Shown here one piece after another: positions 9,987 to 18,627 of a DNA stretch of 64,000 bases. Position numbers and translations under genes: made by a program. Every line of letters starts with the position of its first letter. The stretch's first letter is position 1. The DNA comes from Chryseobacterium formosense (GTDB lineage Bacteria > Bacteroidota > Bacteroidia > Flavobacteriales > Weeksellaceae). The stretch is from the NCBI RefSeq assembly GCF_900116415.1, contig NZ_FPAP01000003.1:868001-932000 (forward strand), read 5' to 3'. The notes below the pieces were generated by a model. That model worked only from the letters and a program-made list of their open reading frames with translations. It was not told the DNA's origin and searched no databases.

Positions 9987-10120
9987 GACTTGGTTAATAA
10001 TTTATTGTTGCTAATTTAACTTTTTTTAACGAATATCCTAATCTCTTTGTTGAGATTTAATATGAATATAATCATATCATCGTGACAAATGTAAATCAGT
10101 AAAGCGCCAAATCTTGACGT
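9987..10120 (-). repeat. Cassette leader repeat, copy 1 (promoter and hairpin)
   Basis: This segment recurs nearly unchanged at 20269-20405 and 24075-24210, each time directly before a gene A start. On the minus strand it holds TACATTTG (10086-10093), a good -7 box, then a hairpin AATCTC/GAGATT (10040-10057) whose loop differs between copies while the stem is kept. Similarity to the other copies stops just after CAAATCTTGACG. Confidence 0.75.
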
Positions 10121-10255
10121 GTTAATTTATATTCTAAATAAAAATCTGGTAAGCAATAATTTCTGCAATTGATTGTAAAATAAGCATTTTCTTTTTTTAA
10201 GCTCACCTTTTTTGTGAAACTATCTCATTAAGTAAACTTCCTAAACATCTAAAAA

Positions 10256-10438
10256 TTATAAAGCTCCTAAGGAGATATTTTCTCGCAACAGATTTAAAAA
10301 TAATGTTTTATCTTTAATTCTAAATTGCAAATTTTTCTTATCATTTTCATATAAAAAGTATAAGAATTGTTCTAAGAATTTAGCAACTCCAGTCCAAGAG
10401 AATGCACAGTATGAGACAGTCTTTTTTGTTATTAAACT
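10256..10438 (-). pseudogene. Orphan coding fragment after lipoprotein gene
   Basis: Directly after the stop of the lipoprotein gene, the same frame stays open for about 60 codons (TVSYCAFSWTGVAKFLEQF, ending LLRENISLGAL) with protein-like composition but no ATG. It looks like the tail of a lost gene, perhaps an old tip or immunity gene. The rest of 10121-10255 holds nothing recognisable. Confidence 0.35.
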
Positions 10439-10927
10439 TTAATAATTAGGTTTTGGTTCTGGCACGTATGTATTTCCATATTGGAATAATTTATTCTCTT
10501 CTTCTTCATTTAATACTTTCCTTAAATCTCCATTTTTATTCAATTCAAAAATTATATATCTTGGATGAAAGATTGATATTGTTCCTTCTTTATACATATA
10601 ATCGTTATATTTATCCTTAATATATTTTTTTTCTTGTTTTATTTTAAAGAAATTGGAGTAATACACAATTAAATATTTATTATTAGATATATAACATTTA
10701 GCAGAATCTTTGTCGAAAAATTCTGCCGTAGAGATTTTAATGTAATCTTTGTTCCATTTGGTTTGATGTTGGACTATAAAAATTTTAGGTGAATATTTTT
10801 TATCTGCGGAAAGAGAATCTACAATTTTTGATACTTGTTTTTCTATAGAGCTTTCTTTCTTGCTACAGCCAAGAATTGAAATCAGTCCGATAGAAGCGCA
10901 AAAAAACAATTTATTTAACTTTATCAT
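10439..10927 (-). CDS. Small lipoprotein, candidate immunity/accessory protein of cassette 2
   Basis: 162 residues from the ATG at 10927. An upstream in-frame ATG at 10972 would place 15 polar residues before the signal and is less likely. MIKLNKLFFCASIGLISILGC is a lipoprotein signal with lipobox ILGC, so the protein should be membrane-anchored in the periplasm. The rest is lysine- and tyrosine-rich and matches no family I know. It is the last gene before the leader of cassette 1 and may be a leftover of an earlier tip/immunity pair. Confidence 0.6.
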   Translation of the reverse strand: MIKLNKLFFCASIGLISILGCSKKESSIEKQVSKIVDSLSADKKYSPKIFIVQHQTKWNKDYIKISTAEFFDKDSAKCYISNNKYLIVYYSNFFKIKQEKKYIKDKYNDYMYKEGTISIFHPRYIIFELNKNGDLRKVLNEEEENKLFQYGNTYVPEPKPNY

Positions 10928-11067
10928 AATAAATTTATTAATACTATTTAAAGGCGCCGGTGTTAATTGCATATTTGTTTTAGTATGTCCATTTCTATTG
11001 AGCTCAATTAAGGTATTTCATAATCCTTCATGAACTGTCATAAATCTAGGAAGCATATTGCTATTTT

Positions 11068-11166
11068 TCAAAGTTCCGTGTAAACATTTCTCCTTGAGTT
11101 TTGATCTGATCCCCATTGATTTCCCACTATATCAGGATGATTTACGTTATAACCACCGTGATTATT
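11068..11166 (-). pseudogene. Orphan RHS-tip-like fragment
   Basis: A 32-codon stretch (HGGYNVNHPDIVGNQWG, QNSRRNVYTEL, then TGA) has protein-like composition but no start codon. It sits downstream of the RHS gene, where displaced C-terminal tips accumulate in polymorphic toxin loci. The family is unknown. The flanking bases 10928-11067 show nothing else. Confidence 0.3.
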
Positions 11167-11169
11167 AAC

Positions 11170-11192
11170 AAAGCCACTTAGTGAGTGGCTTT
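11170..11192. terminator. Terminator hairpin overlapping the stop of the 129-aa gene
   Basis: AAAGCCACT / AGTGGCTTT with a 5-base loop. The TAA of the membrane protein gene (11178-11180) lies in it. A-run and T-run flanks allow function in both directions. Confidence 0.6.
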
Positions 11193-11567
11193 ATTAATTA
11201 ATCCTCTTCTTAATAATTGCGTAATAAAAAATGTAGCTACAGCTACTATATACAAAGCTCTTTGTTCAGGATATTTTATTGCCCAATAAATAAAAGGAGA
11301 ACTTATAATAATCCATTCTAAAAATAGTTTAATCTTTAAATACTTCTGATTGAAAACGATTAAAAATAAATCCAAAATAATCAATGCAGTGATAAAACAA
11401 ATCCAAAATAACATCCCGTAAAGAAGAATTCCTATTAAAGAAGCAATGATTGTTTGAAAAAAATCTCTTGAAACATTTGGGTCTAAAGAGTCAAATATTG
11501 TGGTAAACAAAAATGACACTATAAAGACTCCAACAATATTTATCCAGTTTGTATTTAATATTTTCAT
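11178..11567 (-). CDS. Four-helix membrane protein, candidate immunity protein of RHS tip 2
   Basis: 129 residues with about four hydrophobic segments (INIVGVFIVSFLFTTIF, IIASLIGILLYGMLFWICF, FITALIILDLFLIVF, YIVAVATFFITQLL). It starts 13 bases after the stop of the second RHS gene and ends in a terminator, so it is the last gene of the cassette transcript. Integral membrane immunity proteins are common where the toxin acts on membranes. Here the role is inferred from position only, and no family is recognised. Confidence 0.6.
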   Translation of the reverse strand: MKILNTNWINIVGVFIVSFLFTTIFDSLDPNVSRDFFQTIIASLIGILLYGMLFWICFITALIILDLFLIVFNQKYLKIKLFLEWIIISSPFIYWAIKYPEQRALYIVAVATFFITQLLRRGLINKATH

Positions 11568-11580
11568 ATCTAATTAATAT

Positions 11581-14500
11581 TTAACGAGGAACCGGAGCTC
11601 CAGATGCATCAGGTAAATATTGCTGTTCTGGTATTTTAACAGTATTTGATGACTCATACATTTTATTCCAATCTCCAACAGAATATGTTTTATCTCCTTG
11701 TTGTACTCCTGTAAACACACCATTTTCATCCATTGTAACCGTAAAGTTATTTGACATCATTGGACGGTTATTATCTCCAAATAAATTTACGATAGGATTT
11801 CCTACTGCAGGACTAACACCGACCATTAATTGGTTTCCCGCAGTATCTCCAATCATAGTTTCAGCAGAAGGAAAAGCATCGCCAGTCTGCTTTACACTTA
11901 TTCCTAATATCCCTGCGGCTTTATTTTCGGTTAAACTAAAATTTGTAGTAACATCAATATCTGGAGTTAATCCACCTGGAGTTAAAGGATTAGACCCAGC
12001 CATTTTCGCTGTCCACGAAGTTGTGGTACTTCCATCTTTATTAGTGGTGTATACAGCATTACTTATAGTTCCCACGTCATTGTTTGCAGTAGCAGCTCCT
12101 AGATATGGATGAGAGGAAGGACTTGAACTTGCACCATAATTAGTGTAAGTATGATTGTCTGTATTCATTACATAACTATGAGAAAGTCTTGATGTTACAT
12201 TTTGAGAAGTAGAATACCCTCGCCTGTCTCCCGAAAATCCTCCACCAAATGTTGGAAATGGAGCAAAAGAACGTGTAATTACCGGATATGGCCACATCCC
12301 ATCCGGATCAATAAACCTTATCGGATTGTCCCAAGCGTAATTATAAGGACTAAATTTTCTCATTTTTTCAGTAAGAGGATCTACCACGCCCCATCTTCCA
12401 ATATCCGGCATATAAAATCTTGCTCCGTAGTCATACATGCCTGTTTCATTCTGAAGCTCCTTTCCATTGTACTTGTACTGGTAACCCGGGTTTCCTGACA
12501 ATTGGTTATATCCTTCATGCTTCAACCCGAAAGGATAATAATTGTTCTCCTCAAGAACTTCTACCCCGCTGCCATTGTGGAAATAACTCAATCTTGTATT
12601 TCCCAAATGGTCTGCATAGTTGTAAATATACTTATTTTTCATAAAATCAAAGTACCCTTCCGCTGTAGGTACAAATTGTAATTCGGGACCTATAGCAGGA
12701 GCCGGACAATCTATACATATGATAAAATCATTGTTAAAAAAATATTGAAATCCGTCGAGATAATCTGTCGTTGAATTCGAAAGAAAAGCTCCACCACCAG
12801 TAGTTTTCATCAGCTTAGTTCCATCAGCTCTATACACATAGTTTACCTGAGATTTTTTAATTCCAGAGCCAACAGTTAAAGTATTAGGAAGACTCAGGTG
12901 GTTATACCCTATTGATCCGAGTCCTTTATCTCCATGGGATTTCATATTCCCATTGGAGTCATATGCAAAAGCGCCACCTAAAGCATTATAACCCGAATAG
13001 TTGTTCGAAACCCCCGGTGGAAGTGTGATCTGATCCAATCTGTTGCCTGTATAGTTATAAACCAAATCGTCAATCTGCTCTGCTGTAATCCCTGTTGTAG
13101 GCTTGGAATACCTTTGAAGCGTCTTAATGTTTCCATTAAGGTCGTACGTCAGGTACTCGTTATAGTTGTTATTGTTGAGTATCGAAGAGCCCGGCTCTGT
13201 ATAAATGCCCTGCGACAATCGGTTCAACCCGTCATAAACGTATGAATATCTTCTTTTGCTGTCATTAACCACCGTTGATGTCTTCCAGTCAATCTCTGCA
13301 ATATTGCCGTTAAATCTTCCTGTGGTAAGACCCGTATTCTCAGGATTGTTGTATTTGATCTCATACCCAAACAAATCACCTCCGCTTAAATCATTCGGAT
13401 TGTTGATTCCTGTCATCCATCCCCTGATGTTGTATTTGTAATCCATCTGCTGTAACGGAGAGTTTGCACTGACCCCTCCCACTTTCTTGCTTTCAAGCTG
13501 AGACAGCTCATTGTATTTGTTCTGAGCCAAATATTCCACAGCATTGCCGTCAACCTGATGCGTATGGGTCAATAACCTGTTCTGGTGGTCATACGTAAAG
13601 TTCTCCGTAATTACTCTTTCCGTATCGGTATTCAACCTCTTATGCCGGGTGACTACCGTTTGTGGAGTACCCGAAAAATCAAGCTCAGATTCTGTCTTCG
13701 TATAACCTCCCAAATGGTTGACCGAATGCGTGGCTAAAGCCCTCCCCCTGGAATCGTACCACGTGTAGTTCTTCGTCCAGTTGTCATCCTCAATGTTTTT
13801 GATCAGCGTCATGACAGGCAGGCTTTTGGTGCTTACACTATTGCCCGTACTGTTGTCACTGATCACAGCCACACCGAAAACCGTGGAAGGGAAAGCCGGA
13901 TTGAAGCTGTAGGATGCATACGTATCATAATAGTTGATGCTCAAAATCTTCACGTACTTGGAATCCGATGGGTAAGCCCTGCCCGAGTAAAAAACCTCCA
14001 TCCCCTCATGCATAAAACCTGAGCTTTCAATACGGTTCATATTGTTGCTACCCTTCAAATCAGCATCAGCCTGTTCCGTCAAACGGTCTCCACCCGTGCT
14101 GATCCCCGTGAAGGCAACACGCCCGAAACGGTCGTACTTCGTGAAGAGCCACTGTCCTTTTTCTGCCAGATTGGAATCCTGCGATCCAACCAAACGGTCC
14201 TGCTTATCGTAAACCATAAACTCCCAGCCCTTGCCCGGAAGCTTCTTCTCAACCAAGCGGTTACGGCTGTCGTATTTGTACTGGTAGCACAGGTTGTTCA
14301 AAGTCGTTGTATCGACAGCGTTCGCTGCCACTGCCAATGGCGGGATAACATATGCCAATTGATTGTAATCGTTATAAACATAATACGTATCTGCTTCCGT
14401 TGTCGCATCAAGCATTTTCCTTACCAGTACAACCTGTCCCTGGCCGTTCTTGAACTCTATCGTCTTATTGCCGTCTTCGTCAGTTACCGTATTCTTATAC

Positions 14501-15075
14501 AGCTGACCCGCTCCATAAGGAGTCGGAGACAATGTTATTACAGAACTGAAACTGGCGTAATCAAATGTTGCCACATATTTTTTGACTTCCCCGTTTTCAT
14601 TGGCTTCATAACCGAACTTTACAGGTTTGCTGCTCCAGGCCGTACCAACCTGTCTTTGCTCCAAGACCCTGTCCAAAGGAGAAGCTTCAAATTCTTTCTT
14701 GGAAAATATTATTTCTGATCCGTAAATATCTGCCTGGGTGGCATTGGTCAAAGGGCTCGTTACTATCGCTCCATTAGCTGTCCCGCTTTGAGGTACAGGA
14801 AGGTAATCCATAGCCTGCCTCCCATACTGGTCATATACAAAGTGCAGAACAACATCCCGCCCCAGCGGGGAAGCCTTGATGTTTACTGCCTGCTTGGGTC
14901 TGCCCAGGCCGTCAAGGTACTGTACGCTTTCCACGCTTTTGGGCGTAGGCCCCGTAGGGTCGGTCAAATATGTTTTCGTATAAACGTAGTTTTCATTCGT
15001 GCTTAAGTTCAAGGTCTGTGCATGGGAAAACCCCGCTACAAACAAAGCACTGATAGGTATGATTATTTTTTTCAT
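11581..15075 (-). CDS. DUF6443/RHS-core protein with variable tip (cassette 2, gene C)
   Basis: 1164 residues, with the same signal peptide, DUF6443 region, YD repeats and RHS core as the protein at 1597-4980. The proteins are the same up to about residue 870 except one substitution (VVMHF there, VVLHF here), and the DNA at 12464-14846 shows no mismatch to 2369-4751. After DPDGM (about residue 925) the tip of ~240 residues is unrelated: it starts WPYPVITRSFAPFPTFGGG, is rich in Ser/Thr/Asn, and has no recognisable catalytic motif. It is followed after 13 bases by a small membrane protein gene. This is typical polymorphic-toxin architecture, but toxicity is not shown. Confidence 0.85.
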   Translation of the reverse strand: MKKIIIPISALFVAGFSHAQTLNLSTNENYVYTKTYLTDPTGPTPKSVESVQYLDGLGRPKQAVNIKASPLGRDVVLHFVYDQYGRQAMDYLPVPQSGTANGAIVTSPLTNATQADIYGSEIIFSKKEFEASPLDRVLEQRQVGTAWSSKPVKFGYEANENGEVKKYVATFDYASFSSVITLSPTPYGAGQLYKNTVTDEDGNKTIEFKNGQGQVVLVRKMLDATTEADTYYVYNDYNQLAYVIPPLAVAANAVDTTTLNNLCYQYKYDSRNRLVEKKLPGKGWEFMVYDKQDRLVGSQDSNLAEKGQWLFTKYDRFGRVAFTGISTGGDRLTEQADADLKGSNNMNRIESSGFMHEGMEVFYSGRAYPSDSKYVKILSINYYDTYASYSFNPAFPSTVFGVAVISDNSTGNSVSTKSLPVMTLIKNIEDDNWTKNYTWYDSRGRALATHSVNHLGGYTKTESELDFSGTPQTVVTRHKRLNTDTERVITENFTYDHQNRLLTHTHQVDGNAVEYLAQNKYNELSQLESKKVGGVSANSPLQQMDYKYNIRGWMTGINNPNDLSGGDLFGYEIKYNNPENTGLTTGRFNGNIAEIDWKTSTVVNDSKRRYSYVYDGLNRLSQGIYTEPGSSILNNNNYNEYLTYDLNGNIKTLQRYSKPTTGITAEQIDDLVYNYTGNRLDQITLPPGVSNNYSGYNALGGAFAYDSNGNMKSHGDKGLGSIGYNHLSLPNTLTVGSGIKKSQVNYVYRADGTKLMKTTGGGAFLSNSTTDYLDGFQYFFNNDFIICIDCPAPAIGPELQFVPTAEGYFDFMKNKYIYNYADHLGNTRLSYFHNGSGVEVLEENNYYPFGLKHEGYNQLSGNPGYQYKYNGKELQNETGMYDYGARFYMPDIGRWGVVDPLTEKMRKFSPYNYAWDNPIRFIDPDGMWPYPVITRSFAPFPTFGGGFSGDRRGYSTSQNVTSRLSHSYVMNTDNHTYTNYGASSSPSSHPYLGAATANNDVGTISNAVYTTNKDGSTTTSWTAKMAGSNPLTPGGLTPDIDVTTNFSLTENKAAGILGISVKQTGDAFPSAETMIGDTAGNQLMVGVSPAVGNPIVNLFGDNNRPMMSNNFTVTMDENGVFTGVQQGDKTYSVGDWNKMYESSNTVKIPEQQYLPDASGAPVPR

Positions 15076-15084
15076 GGTTTGGTT

Positions 15085-18000
15085 TTATTGCTTGTAGTTG
15101 TACTTAAACTCTTTTAAGATCTTACCCGATGCACTATTCTCCCTGATCTCCTTTAAGCGGTTCGCCGCATCATAAAGGTAAACCTCTCGGATACCGGAGG
15201 GCGGAGTGATGCTTGTTACCCCGATCAAAGGATCATACGTATATGTCGTGATCTGATAGCCTGAAAGACTGTTGTTCTTACGAAAGTTCTCTAATGCAGT
15301 GATCAATGCTAATTCGGCAGAAGGATTTGCAGCATCCTGATCTGAAGGAGTAACGATTGACGAAATTAGTGCATTATCAATAGAATCAAGATCGGAACCT
15401 ACAACTTTTGCTATAGGCTGGGTTTTATTGTACCCCCATATAATGGTCGTCGGAATACCGTCTTTTGTCGTATACTGCTGTACATTCCCCTTGCTGTCAT
15501 ACAAGTCGTAAGTGACTTCGGTTGAGACAGTATTTTTAAAATCTGTAGCATCAACTTTATAAGGTAATGGAAAGCCTGAAGTCTTGCCATCTGCATCAGA
15601 TTGGGATACAGGGTAAAATGTTTCTGTTTTAGAAATGGTTTTACCATTTTTTTTAGTCTCTATCTCTAAAGGTATACTGACTATATTTTTATCATTAAGA
15701 AACGGATTTATATCTGATCCGTATCGGTAAAGTGTTTCGTTCAAAATGTTATCTGACGAAAGGATACTGCTCTTTTTAAGATAGTCCAGCGTGTTATACT
15801 CATAACTTTCATTAGTAACCAATGTTTTACCATTTGGAAAATATTCAGTTTTTACAGAGGAGATTAAATTAGTTTTTCCTACAATCTCTTTTGAAAAATA
15901 ATAATAAATGAATGATAACGGGTTAACATTAATTCCCATTGCGGAAGTGTACCTACATAAATGATAAAGACTATTCACGTTACAGTTATCCATTGTAGTT
16001 TTAAAAGCCGCATAAGTATCAACATCACTGGTATTAAATCTATTAAAGATAAAATTGTTTCTTGCAAGAAAATTTATACCGGATATTTCTGTAGTAAAAT
16101 TGTCATCATAAACATTATTTTCCTGATAAACCATATTGTTACCCGCATCAAAAACTTTTTTGTTAAGAAGATTACCTCTTCTATAATCAAAATTATAGGC
16201 ATATGCTCCCGGCGGTGACATGGATAAATAAGAGAACAGAGAATTAGGTTTGTCAATAGGACTGGAAAATTCATGCAAAGTTCTGCCCTTGGAAACTACT
16301 GCGTTAGTGTTTGTATAATCAATGTCTTTGACAGTAATATATTTATATCCTACATCCGCACCTTTTGTCTTTTCTGGAGAAAGTAGATTTTTTGTTGAAA
16401 TAGTGTTATAAGTCATTTCCAGATTATTCGCTAGCACAGCTCCAAATGTCGAGATACACATATAATAATTATTATAGTATTCTTCATATTGTAAAACCGG
16501 CACAGGAAATACAAGTGCACCGCTGCTTTTGGAATTATTGGCTATGTCATTATATTCGTATAATTTCTTCTTCTGTACACTGCTTGCGTTATTAAGAAAT
16601 GCAACCTCTTTGATCCTGATTCCTCCTCCATATAAAAAATTTTCAGTTGGATTCTGTTTTGCATAATATGCCATAAATCCAGCAGTAAAATTCGTTGGTA
16701 TAGGATTATTTGGCATATTGCCTGAAACAGTTGATAATACAGCATAATATTTCCCGGCTGGAAAATTCCTTTTTTGCCATGTAATATAATTCGGGTCAAC
16801 ATCTACGATGGGGCCTAACGGATGGATATTAGCGTATTCCATCTGACCTGTAGATTCATTAAGTTTATAAAAATTGAGTGCCCAGGGTTCGCTGGTATAT
16901 GCACCTCCACCGGAATTAAACGTAACTTCCTGGGGTTCGGTAATTGTAAAAAAATGCATTGCACTTTGACCGAAGTTATTGATGATAATGGATGATGAAA
17001 ATATTTCCCAATTTTTTAAATTAGATGAATAGTCAGTAACTTCTTCGATAGGGTTAGCTGTAGGTTCTTGACTGACTGTTGTTAAATGTGGTTTATAATT
17101 GTAGGTATTTAATTCATAATTATAACGAATTTCCCCGCTGGTTGGCAATGTCATTTTAGTTAAAACATCTTTCTCCACACAATTAGGAGATGGCTCATAC
17201 ATCAATTTTGGTGAGAGCATATCTAAAACCCTAGTGTTCTGAACACATCGGTAATGTCCCCATAAATCAGCTCTCACGTCATCAGACCCAAAAATTAATT
17301 TTTTACCATTGCCTCCATAGGATAGCCCATAAGAATATTCATTTTGAAGATTTTTATCCAAGACGTTAACGGCACTTAAAACCATTTTACTCTCAATATT
17401 CATACTATAACTATAAACAAGATTAAACTGTTTCAGTATGATATTTCCATAATAGTCTTTTGTGGTGATTTTAGTTAGCTTCTGATGATTGTTTGGCAAT
17501 GCTAAATTAGAGTCTAGTCTATTGCCGGCATACTCAAAATATATTTTTGCACGATCAGTTACCTGTATACTATCAATAAATCTGGTACCTGTAGTATTAA
17601 GAAAAATGGATGTTTCGTCATTAGCCGGAAAAGTTGCTACGATATCATCGTAACAAGGAGAGCCTACTAAATTTGTATCGTAAGGGTATTGTTGTCCCCT
17701 TTTTTTAGAAATAGCAGTTGATTGTGCGGTCTCAATGGATCCATAACTAAATTTCAACAATTGTTTAGTGTCCTCATATACTTCTCCAAGGTAAAATCCT
17801 GTGTTTAGATTATGGTAGTCCAAACTCTCATTCGTATTGACATTACCTGAATTGATTGAGTTAATAAGATATGAGCGTGAAGACTTTTCAATCACATCAA
17901 AGACAAATCTGAGTCCTTTATCATCAATGATTTCAAATTTTACAGGGCTTTTTTCTGAATTGAAGAAAAAATTAATTTTTAAGTTGTTCTTGTCGAGTTT

Positions 18001-18621
18001 TACAAGTTGCAACTGTCCGGTTGTTTCATCTTTTTTAATGAAAAATCTTCCGGTGTATCCCATGAAATTGTATTGATACATGTCATAACTATTATCAAAT
18101 CTATTGAATAATACTGACTCGAATATTTGTCTTTTTGCCTTTTCGCTATTAAGTCCTGAACCTGTGCCATTCAATAAATAATTCTTTACTATATTAAAAT
18201 TATTTTCTTTATCAGCAATTGTATTATAGTACATCCCATATTTTTGGTCACTATGAGTAGATTCGTCAGGCAAATCCCGAATTGTACGCGAAATCATGCC
18301 ACCGGCAAAAAGGCTCCAACCCAAACCGTATTCAGAGGCAACATCATCTACCTTCGCACTTAAAGGATGATAATTGAGGGATACTTTAAGATTAAGTTTT
18401 GAACTATTGGTATTAAAATCTCCTATTGGAATATTTACATCGGGTATGCCGGTATAGAGACTTACCGGAACTTCTTCAAACTTCATCAAAGAACTGACTC
18501 CCGGACTTTGAGGCATATTCCTGTTTAATTCTTCTATGTAATTCTTTCCCTGACCTTTAATGGATAGTAGAAAACTACACGTCAATAGAAGGAAATTGAA
18601 TTTTATTATTAAATTTTTCAT
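15085..18621 (-). CDS. Large SpvB/TcB-like RHS-associated protein (cassette 2, gene B)
   Basis: 1178 residues with signal peptide MKNLIIKFNFLLLTCSFLLS. It has the same hallmarks as the other B proteins: SLYTGIPDVNIPIGDFN, GLGWSLFAGGMISRT, and a C-terminal YDLYDSKGNVQQYTTKDG to YLYDAANRLKEI stretch nearly identical to B1. The middle ~800 residues have drifted far from B1 and B3. It lies 6 bases after gene A and 9 before gene C. The role proposed for B1, half of a split RHS shell, applies here too. Confidence 0.8.
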   Translation of the reverse strand: MKNLIIKFNFLLLTCSFLLSIKGQGKNYIEELNRNMPQSPGVSSLMKFEEVPVSLYTGIPDVNIPIGDFNTNSSKLNLKVSLNYHPLSAKVDDVASEYGLGWSLFAGGMISRTIRDLPDESTHSDQKYGMYYNTIADKENNFNIVKNYLLNGTGSGLNSEKAKRQIFESVLFNRFDNSYDMYQYNFMGYTGRFFIKKDETTGQLQLVKLDKNNLKINFFFNSEKSPVKFEIIDDKGLRFVFDVIEKSSRSYLINSINSGNVNTNESLDYHNLNTGFYLGEVYEDTKQLLKFSYGSIETAQSTAISKKRGQQYPYDTNLVGSPCYDDIVATFPANDETSIFLNTTGTRFIDSIQVTDRAKIYFEYAGNRLDSNLALPNNHQKLTKITTKDYYGNIILKQFNLVYSYSMNIESKMVLSAVNVLDKNLQNEYSYGLSYGGNGKKLIFGSDDVRADLWGHYRCVQNTRVLDMLSPKLMYEPSPNCVEKDVLTKMTLPTSGEIRYNYELNTYNYKPHLTTVSQEPTANPIEEVTDYSSNLKNWEIFSSSIIINNFGQSAMHFFTITEPQEVTFNSGGGAYTSEPWALNFYKLNESTGQMEYANIHPLGPIVDVDPNYITWQKRNFPAGKYYAVLSTVSGNMPNNPIPTNFTAGFMAYYAKQNPTENFLYGGGIRIKEVAFLNNASSVQKKKLYEYNDIANNSKSSGALVFPVPVLQYEEYYNNYYMCISTFGAVLANNLEMTYNTISTKNLLSPEKTKGADVGYKYITVKDIDYTNTNAVVSKGRTLHEFSSPIDKPNSLFSYLSMSPPGAYAYNFDYRRGNLLNKKVFDAGNNMVYQENNVYDDNFTTEISGINFLARNNFIFNRFNTSDVDTYAAFKTTMDNCNVNSLYHLCRYTSAMGINVNPLSFIYYYFSKEIVGKTNLISSVKTEYFPNGKTLVTNESYEYNTLDYLKKSSILSSDNILNETLYRYGSDINPFLNDKNIVSIPLEIETKKNGKTISKTETFYPVSQSDADGKTSGFPLPYKVDATDFKNTVSTEVTYDLYDSKGNVQQYTTKDGIPTTIIWGYNKTQPIAKVVGSDLDSIDNALISSIVTPSDQDAANPSAELALITALENFRKNNSLSGYQITTYTYDPLIGVTSITPPSGIREVYLYDAANRLKEIRENSASGKILKEFKYNYKQ

Positions 18622-18627
18622 TTATGT

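Noticed and set aside
12202..12644. Plus-strand open frames inside the RHS genes (also 4264-4623, 14359-14718)
   Set aside because: Antisense shadows of well-supported RHS coding sequence; duplicated only because the RHS genes are.
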